Shown: positions 59,276 to 64,000 of the stretch, piece by piece | Numbering within the stretch: the first letter of the stretch is position 1 | How the letters are laid out: each line of letters opens with the position of its first letter | DNA from: DTU089 sp002440045 | Lineage (GTDB): Bacteria > Bacillota > Clostridia > Oscillospirales > Acutalibacteraceae | Assembly (NCBI GenBank): GCA_937885695.1 | Contig: CALABP010000087.1 | Coordinates: 1 to 64,000, forward strand | Length of the DNA stretch: 64,000 bases | Reading direction: 5' to 3' | Position numbers and translations under genes: made by a program | Notes under the pieces: model-generated | What the model was told of the DNA's origin: nothing | The model's input: only the letters and a program-made list of their open reading frames with translations | Database searches by the model: none

Positions 59276-60009
59276 AGATGTATTATCTCTCCTTTATATT
59301 TTTCTAAAAGCTTTTCGTTATATTCGTCGCCGCCGTCTGCGTTGCTGCTTTTAAAGCATTCGGGCGTTATGCCGTTTTCAACGCATTTTTTGACGGTTTC
59401 GGCGATTATTGCATTTAAAAGCATTGCGCCTATAACGGTTGAAGTCGGGCAGATTTTGCCGTCAAGCCCGTCAATTTTTAAAGACGCGTCGCCGTATTCG
59501 CCCATATTGTCAAGAACAACATCGGCAATTTCAAAAAGCCGCTTTTCGGATTTGTGGCGCGACGTAACTTTTAAAGTATGCTCCATACTTGTAAGCGCAA
59601 TGACGCTTGCTCCGCGCTCTTTTGAAAGAAGCGCCGCGTCCACAGGAACGGCATTTCTGCCCGAATTTGAAATAATAATTACACAGTCGCCCTTTTTCAC
59701 GCCGTAGTGCTCAATAAGAATTTCCGAATAGCCGTAAAGGCGTTCAATTTCGGTGCTTTTTGAAGCGGATTCGTGAAGCATTAAAGACGGCTCCAATATC
59801 GGCCTTATGTTCACAAGGCCGCCCGCCCTGTAAAAAAGCTCCTCTGCCAGCATATGCGAATGGCCCGTGCCGAAAAGAAAAATGTTTTTGCCGTTTTTTA
59901 TTGTTTCAAAAAGAAGCTGTGAAGCCTTTTCGGCATTCTCTGCGCCCTCTGTTTTTTCGCGTTCTATTATTTTTTCTATATTTTCAATATATTCAAAATA
60001 CTTTTCCAA
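59272..60009 (-). CDS. SIS domain sugar-phosphate-binding protein (UPF0309-like)
   Basis: A 245-aa single-SIS protein with NIFLFGTGHSHMLAEELFYRAGG and VIIISNSGRNAVPVDAALLSKERGASVIALTS, the two sugar-phosphate loops. It resembles the UPF0309/YckI-like group related to MurNAc-6-phosphate etherase, without the MurQ signature Glu block that I would expect for that enzyme. Next to an N-acetylhexosamine kinase and GH84 it probably acts on, or senses, a phosphorylated amino sugar (inference). Confidence 0.85.
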   Translation of the reverse strand: MEKYFEYIENIEKIIEREKTEGAENAEKASQLLFETIKNGKNIFLFGTGHSHMLAEELFYRAGGLVNIRPILEPSLMLHESASKSTEIERLYGYSEILIEHYGVKKGDCVIIISNSGRNAVPVDAALLSKERGASVIALTSMEHTLKVTSRHKSEKRLFEIADVVLDNMGEYGDASLKIDGLDGKICPTSTVIGAMLLNAIIAETVKKCVENGITPECFKSSNADGGDEYNEKLLEKYKGEIIHL

Positions 60010-60016
60010 GAAAAGC

Positions 60017-60913
60017 TCACCTCAAAAGAAATGCATTTTTAAGAGCGCCGTTTTCGGGCGGAACGCTCAGCCGCTCTACCGTTAAACTTTCAAAATCGCC
60101 GTGCACGCACTCGCAAAACGCATTATAAAAAATGCCGCTGTTTAAAAACACACCGCCGTAAACAAATATTTTTGAAAGAGTCGGCGTTTTATAAAGAAGC
60201 GGCTTTACCGTATCATAAAGCGCGCGGCTTTCAAAAAGAAGTATTTCGCGGCATATTTCGCAGCCCTTTTCGGCGCGCTCGTTCACAAGAAAAGAAAGAG
60301 CGGCAATTTTATCTTTCGACGTGTTTTCGGAATAGATATACCCTGTTAAATCCGAAAAATGGGAAAGCCCGAAAAAGTCCGAAACCACGCTTGTCAATTC
60401 CGGATTTTCGCCGTTGTCAAAAAGCTGCGCCGCCTTTTTTAAAAGCGAAACGGCTATTGAATAGCCCGAGCCTTCGTCGCCGAAAATATGCCCCCAGCCG
60501 CCGCGTTTTTCAAGACTGCCGTTTTCGCGGCGCAAAAGCGCCATAGAGCCTGTGCCGCTTATTACGACAAGGTGCGGCAAAGCGCCGCCGCACGAAGAAA
60601 GCGCAACGAACAAATCGCTGTTCATTCCGACTTTTTTTGCATTAACCGCGCCGCCGAAAAACTCACTTAAAAGCTCTTTTGAAGCTTCGCCGTCAAGAGC
60701 CGACGAGCCGACAAAAACCGCCTCGAAAGAAGTAACGCCGAGCTTTGAGGAAATGCCGTCAACAAGATTTTTGAAGTTTTCTTTTGCCGTTTTCATTCCC
60801 ACGGAATAAAAATTTATCGTCTTGCCGACCGCTTTTAAAAGAATTTTTCCGTTTTCGTCAGCCGCAACGGCAGTTGTGCGCGTTCCGCCGCCGTCAACTC
60901 CGAGATAAATCAT
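60017..60913 (-). CDS. BadF/BadG family N-acetylhexosamine kinase
   Basis: A 298-aa ASKHA-fold kinase of the BadF/BadG/BcrA family, most like N-acetylglucosamine/N-acetylmuramic acid kinases. It has the phosphate-1 loop YLGVDGGGTRTTAVAAD (3-19), the phosphate-2 loop VVISGTGSMALLRRENG and the domain-closing GGWGHIFGDEGSGYSIA. It would phosphorylate the GlcNAc released by the downstream GH84. The start lies inside the end of the ceramidase-like gene (20-nt overlap) with AAAGGA nine bases upstream. Confidence 0.9.
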   Translation of the reverse strand: MIYLGVDGGGTRTTAVAADENGKILLKAVGKTINFYSVGMKTAKENFKNLVDGISSKLGVTSFEAVFVGSSALDGEASKELLSEFFGGAVNAKKVGMNSDLFVALSSCGGALPHLVVISGTGSMALLRRENGSLEKRGGWGHIFGDEGSGYSIAVSLLKKAAQLFDNGENPELTSVVSDFFGLSHFSDLTGYIYSENTSKDKIAALSFLVNERAEKGCEICREILLFESRALYDTVKPLLYKTPTLSKIFVYGGVFLNSGIFYNAFCECVHGDFESLTVERLSVPPENGALKNAFLLR

Positions 60914-62600
60914 AAAGGCAATTCCTTTCGATGTCTTTTTTCAATTCAAAAAGACCGTTGTTGATTGCAGAGCCTGTATATCTTCCGAGCGACACAAATT
61001 CGTGATAATGATTTTCGGGGTCGCCCATGGTGTAGTCATTATCGGGGACAATGTAGCCGATGGCATCGTTTGCAAGCCCTAAAGCGTATGTGTCGGCGCC
61101 GAATATTTCACGCGCGGTTTTGTATTTAAAATCATAATGCCGCGCAGAGCTTTCGGCTTTAAGAGAAGCGCCGCCCGTAAGCAGGTCACAGCAATATTCG
61201 CCGGGAACCATAACGCACGAAAAGGCGTTGCCGAATTGCACATAACCGACCTCGGTAAAAACAGAGTATCTGCCGCGCGCTTCTTTTAATACCCTGTAAT
61301 TTGCAAGCTTCAGCTTGCCCGCGGTTATAATAAGCGGGTTTTCTATCGGCACGCGAACCTCTTTTAAGCGAATATTCAAAAACGGCTCTACCCTTTTTTC
61401 TTCCGTCTTTTCCCAATTCTCGCACCACAGCGTATACTCGCCGCCGTTCTCTTTTGAAAGAAGCTCTTCGCGCTTTATTTCATCGGCGTCAAAAACCGTC
61501 GGGTCTTTTTTAATTTCAGCTTCGTCCTTTGTAAGCGAAAGAGCAATTCGCCCCATTTCGATGCCGAAGCGGCGCGACTGCTCCCAGCGCGCGTCAAGCG
61601 GCAAGCCGTCGTTTGAAAGCTCGCGCGAGGAATATATGGCGCAGATTGCGCCGTTGAAAAACATAAAATCAAAACCCGCCCTGTTGACGGTTTCGCCCAT
61701 ATAATAAATATAGTCGCCCGAAAGCTCGTGACCGCTTTCTTTTCTGCCTTTTGTGGGAAGCCCCGCAACATCGGGGTGTATTGGCAGATTGACTATCATA
61801 ACGGGGCGTTTTTCTTTGTTTTCGGGAATAAAGTCAAGGCGAATCATTTCTGTTACAAGCCCAGTTGCGGAAGGTCTGTTTTTATTTGAAAAATATTTTT
61901 TTGAAAGGTCTTTTTTTGCAAAGTACATTTCGCCGCGCTCGGTATTTTCGGCGGCTTCGCACATTGAAAGCGCGACCTTCTTTTTAAGAAAGCGCATAAA
62001 GCTTTCATCGGTGCCGGTTTCGGGGATTCCTTTTCCCGTTCTGTTTCTTTTGCCGTTTCGCTTTATTTTGCCGAAAAGGTCAGTCCAAAGCCCCTCGGTA
62101 TCTATACAGCTGTGCGTGTGCGTGGAAAAGACGTTTATGCTCGCTATCTTTTTTTCGGGGTGCTTTTTTAAGAACAGCTCTTTAAAGCTTTTTCTTATAT
62201 CTCTTATATCGGCGTTTGTTATGCCGATGCAGTCAACCGTGCAAAAAATCGAAATTCCGCGGTCCGAGCCGTCCGACACGGCAATTGTGCGCGCTTTCAT
62301 TTCGTCTATAACGCATTCTATAAGATTTTTAAAGTTGTTGTCGGGCGAAATGTAGCCGCCGAGATAATGCGGATAGCTTAAAACGTCGGGCGGCACAAGA
62401 GAGCATTCTGAAAAGCCCAGTTCCCACGAGGCGCCCTTTTGCGGCTCTTTTAAAAACGGCACTGTACCTTCATAAAAATTTTCGGAGGTATAAGAATCAA
62501 AATCGCAAAAATCCGAAGCGTCTTTATAGCTTAATGAAATTGCCTTTAAAATGCCGTGAAATGTTTTGTCAAGAATGTTGATTTTTGTTTCTTTTTTCAT
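60894..62600 (-). CDS. Neutral/alkaline ceramidase N-terminal domain-like protein (copy 2)
   Basis: A 568-aa cytoplasmic protein that resembles the N-terminal domain of neutral/alkaline non-lysosomal ceramidases. It has DCIGITNADIRDIRKSFKEL, the metal-site FSTHTHSCIDTEGLW, IVNLPIHPDVAGLP and SGDYIYYMGETV. It shares this order with the paralogue at 62660. No signal peptide and no C-terminal ceramidase domain are visible, so a lipid substrate is doubtful; an amide of a sugar metabolite is also possible. It opens the operon that runs to the PrdX-like gene. Only a weak ribosome binding site is seen. Confidence 0.75.
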   Translation of the reverse strand: MKKETKINILDKTFHGILKAISLSYKDASDFCDFDSYTSENFYEGTVPFLKEPQKGASWELGFSECSLVPPDVLSYPHYLGGYISPDNNFKNLIECVIDEMKARTIAVSDGSDRGISIFCTVDCIGITNADIRDIRKSFKELFLKKHPEKKIASINVFSTHTHSCIDTEGLWTDLFGKIKRNGKRNRTGKGIPETGTDESFMRFLKKKVALSMCEAAENTERGEMYFAKKDLSKKYFSNKNRPSATGLVTEMIRLDFIPENKEKRPVMIVNLPIHPDVAGLPTKGRKESGHELSGDYIYYMGETVNRAGFDFMFFNGAICAIYSSRELSNDGLPLDARWEQSRRFGIEMGRIALSLTKDEAEIKKDPTVFDADEIKREELLSKENGGEYTLWCENWEKTEEKRVEPFLNIRLKEVRVPIENPLIITAGKLKLANYRVLKEARGRYSVFTEVGYVQFGNAFSCVMVPGEYCCDLLTGGASLKAESSARHYDFKYKTAREIFGADTYALGLANDAIGYIVPDNDYTMGDPENHYHEFVSLGRYTGSAINNGLFELKKDIERNCLYDLSRS

Positions 62601-62616
62601 AGCTTTATTTTAAAAC

Positions 62617-62654
62617 AAAGCACAGGGAACTAAAAACACGGTGCCCTGTGCTTT
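62617..62654 (-). terminator. Hairpin between the two ceramidase-like genes
   Basis: A perfect 11-bp stem AAAGCACAGGG/CCCTGTGCTTT (62617-62627, 62644-62654) with a 16-nt loop, followed on the minus strand by GTTTTAAAA. It may be a partial terminator that lowers expression of the downstream kinase/GH84 genes relative to the upstream paralogue. Confidence 0.65.
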
Positions 62655-62659
62655 TTCAA

Positions 62660-64000
62660 TTAAACTCTTGTCATTATATCCGCAACAACCTCGGTATAGA
62701 CCTGGTTTGTAAGATAGCCGAGAGAGTTGGTTTCGTGATAGTGCTTTCTGTCAAATACGTCTCTGCCCTGCTCGACATACGGCTGTGTTTTGTTAAGAAC
62801 AAAGTCGTTGGGAACAACGCAATAGCCCGTCATATCGTTTGTAACGCCGAACACAAGAAGGTCTTTGTCGCCGACAATATCTATTATGGGCTTGGGGTTG
62901 ATTTCGGGGCCTTTGCCCGTAGCGGATTTATCGGCAGAAACCGCGCCGCCGTATATTACCTCGGGGAAAGGCTCGCCCGGGAAGCAAAGAATCTGAAGAG
63001 AGCCGAGGCGCATATATGTAATTTCCGTAAGAAGCGCAAGTCCGAGGTCGCCCCTGTCGCAGGCATAGCGCTGTGACGAGCAAACTTTTATTGTAGCCAT
63101 AAGCGCAAGAAGTCCGTTATCAACAGGCGCATAATACTGCTGACGGAGAATTTCGATTTCGGGCTTCATTTCTTTGTCGTTATCTATAGAAAGAGCCGCT
63201 TTTGCAAGAGCCTCGCCCTCAAGGCGCGTTCTTTGGGGCTTATCCTCGCAATACATACCGGGGTCAACCGCACCGATTGCGCCGACGCCGAAAAGCACGT
63301 TTGTCTTTTTTGTATCGTTAATGGTCTTTCTGAGCCAATAGGGGTAATCGGCGCTTACGTCGTGATTGTCGCCGCCCAATGTGTTGGGGTGCGCGGCAAA
63401 GTTTATAAACCAGGTTTCTGTAGAGCCGTCGTCGGGAACAAAGCGGATTCTTGTAAGAACATCGTGAAGCACAACGGGCTCGCGCTTATCATACTGCGCG
63501 TCGGGAACGTGAACCGTGCCGACAAAAAGCTTGCCCTCTTTGCGATTGGCGTATGCTTCTTCGGCAACCTCTTTTAAAGAGCGCAGAAGAAGGTCCATAT
63601 ATTCTTTATCCTTGCCGGTCTGAAGTCTGTAAAGCTGACCCCAATAGCCGACGGTATCAAAACCGCCGTGGGTGTGCGTGCACGAAATTGTGATGCCCTT
63701 GCAGTTGCTTTTTGCGCAAAAATCTTTAAGCGAATCGCGGACAATGTTGACTTCAAAATTCGTAAGACCGATTATGTCGGCGCTGATGTGGATTATGCCG
63801 GCGTTTTCGTCTGTGCCGTACCACATGGCGCTTACGGTTATCGGGTCGTGAACGCGGTCAAGCGTTTTGCCCATTCCGTGACCCGCTATCCAATATTTTT
63901 TGGCTTTAAGGTCTTTCGGCATTACTTCGCGCACGGCATAGCCACACACATATTTTGTTCCGCCTATTACAGTCGGCATTGTTTTGGGAAGCTCGGTTGC
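62660..64000 (-). CDS. Neutral/alkaline ceramidase N-terminal domain-like protein (copy 1, 5' end outside the window)
   Basis: At least 446 aa; the frame is open to the window edge with seven codons before the first ATG (63979), which has no ribosome binding site, so the start is probably just outside. It has the ceramidase-fold features SADIIGLTNFEVNIVRDSLK, the metal site ISCTHTHGGFDTVGYWGQL, FINFAAHPNTLGGDNHDVSADY and GVGAIGAVDPG. It is a paralogue of the 568-aa protein downstream. The likely hydrolytic reaction (amide or ester) is unknown; no signal peptide can be judged because the N-terminus is missing. Confidence 0.78.
   Translation of the reverse strand, partial: ATELPKTMPTVIGGTKYVCGYAVREVMPKDLKAKKYWIAGHGMGKTLDRVHDPITVSAMWYGTDENAGIIHISADIIGLTNFEVNIVRDSLKDFCAKSNCKGITISCTHTHGGFDTVGYWGQLYRLQTGKDKEYMDLLLRSLKEVAEEAYANRKEGKLFVGTVHVPDAQYDKREPVVLHDVLTRIRFVPDDGSTETWFINFAAHPNTLGGDNHDVSADYPYWLRKTINDTKKTNVLFGVGAIGAVDPGMYCEDKPQRTRLEGEALAKAALSIDNDKEMKPEIEILRQQYYAPVDNGLLALMATIKVCSSQRYACDRGDLGLALLTEITYMRLGSLQILCFPGEPFPEVIYGGAVSADKSATGKGPEINPKPIIDIVGDKDLLVFGVTNDMTGYCVVPNDFVLNKTQPYVEQGRDVFDRKHYHETNSLGYLTNQVYTEVVADIMTRV

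Noticed and set aside
1..64000. CRISPR arrays, insertion sequences, prophage or integrative elements
   Set aside because: No regularly spaced repeats, transposase, integrase or phage structural genes were seen, and gene style is uniform throughout.

Overview
The window looks like a chromosomal segment of an endospore-forming, Gram-positive member of the Clostridia, probably of the Oscillospirales/Ruminococcaceae type. The evidence is a complete spoIIIAA-AH operon, a SipL-like SPOCS/LysM spore protein, a dlt (teichoic acid D-alanylation) operon, McsA/McsB, strong AGGAGG-type ribosome binding sites with many TTG starts, and promoters of the form TTGNNN-17-TANNNT that usually carry the Gram-positive TRTGn extension. 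This assignment is inference from gene content; there is no 16S gene here. I saw no phage, transposase, CRISPR array or integrase.

Layout. 1-5.6 kb (minus): tRNA-Gly, an unknown protein, an M18 aminopeptidase, a frameshifted lytic transglycosylase, coaE, sua5, prfA and a DUF951 protein, most of them abutting or overlapping. 5.7-9.7 kb (plus): an S1-domain protein, a GH36 alpha-galactosidase broken by a frameshift, a GNAT acetyltransferase and a small ribbon-helix-helix protein. 9.7-14.7 kb (minus): a MATE transporter with a terminator-like leader, rqcH, a Nif3-like gene, trmK and a DUF1858 protein. 14.9-17.6 kb (plus): a two-gene unit of a metallophosphoesterase and a GH5 endoglycosylceramidase-like hydrolase. 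17.7-22.6 kb (minus): an M19 dipeptidase, yraN, rnhB, rbgA, two tandem signal peptidases I and rplS with its leader.

22.7-29.3 kb (minus) is one unit reading response regulator, histidine kinase, dltA, dltC, dltB, dltD. 29.5-37.4 kb (minus) is a sporulation block: sipL-like, an LCP cell-wall ligase and spoIIIAH to spoIIIAA. 37.5-42 kb (plus): a YfhO-like membrane protein and the ComM/YifB ATPase, followed by a gene-free structured stretch. 42.4-45.2 kb (minus): an EamA transporter, mcsB, a short mcsA and a 49-aa acidic protein. 45.3-50.6 kb (plus): a 43-aa Cys-rich membrane peptide, a ChbG-like deacetylase, a GH78-like rhamnosidase and a two-component system.

50.7-53.5 kb (minus) is a three-gene amino-acid ABC transporter behind a recognisable lysine riboswitch, which identifies lysine as the likely cargo. 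53.6-57 kb (minus): a zinc-ribbon membrane protein, a MIF-like protein, a 30-aa membrane peptide, a phosphoglucomutase and a flavodoxin-fold reductase. 57-64 kb (minus) is a glycan-processing cluster: two paralogous proteins of the neutral-ceramidase fold (the outer one runs off the window), a BadF-type N-acetylhexosamine kinase, a SIS-domain protein, a GH84 beta-N-acetylglucosaminidase and a PrdX-like tRNA editing protein. None of the glycosidases shows a signal peptide, so they probably act on imported oligosaccharides in the cytoplasm.

The observations most worth checking are the frameshift-plus-deletion in the alpha-galactosidase, the 12-bp inverted repeat across its promoter, the hairpin that covers the ribosome binding site of the sipL-like gene, the promoter-terminator-RBS leader of the MATE gene, the ceramidase-fold/GH84 cluster and the divergent pair of micro-ORFs near 45.2 kb.
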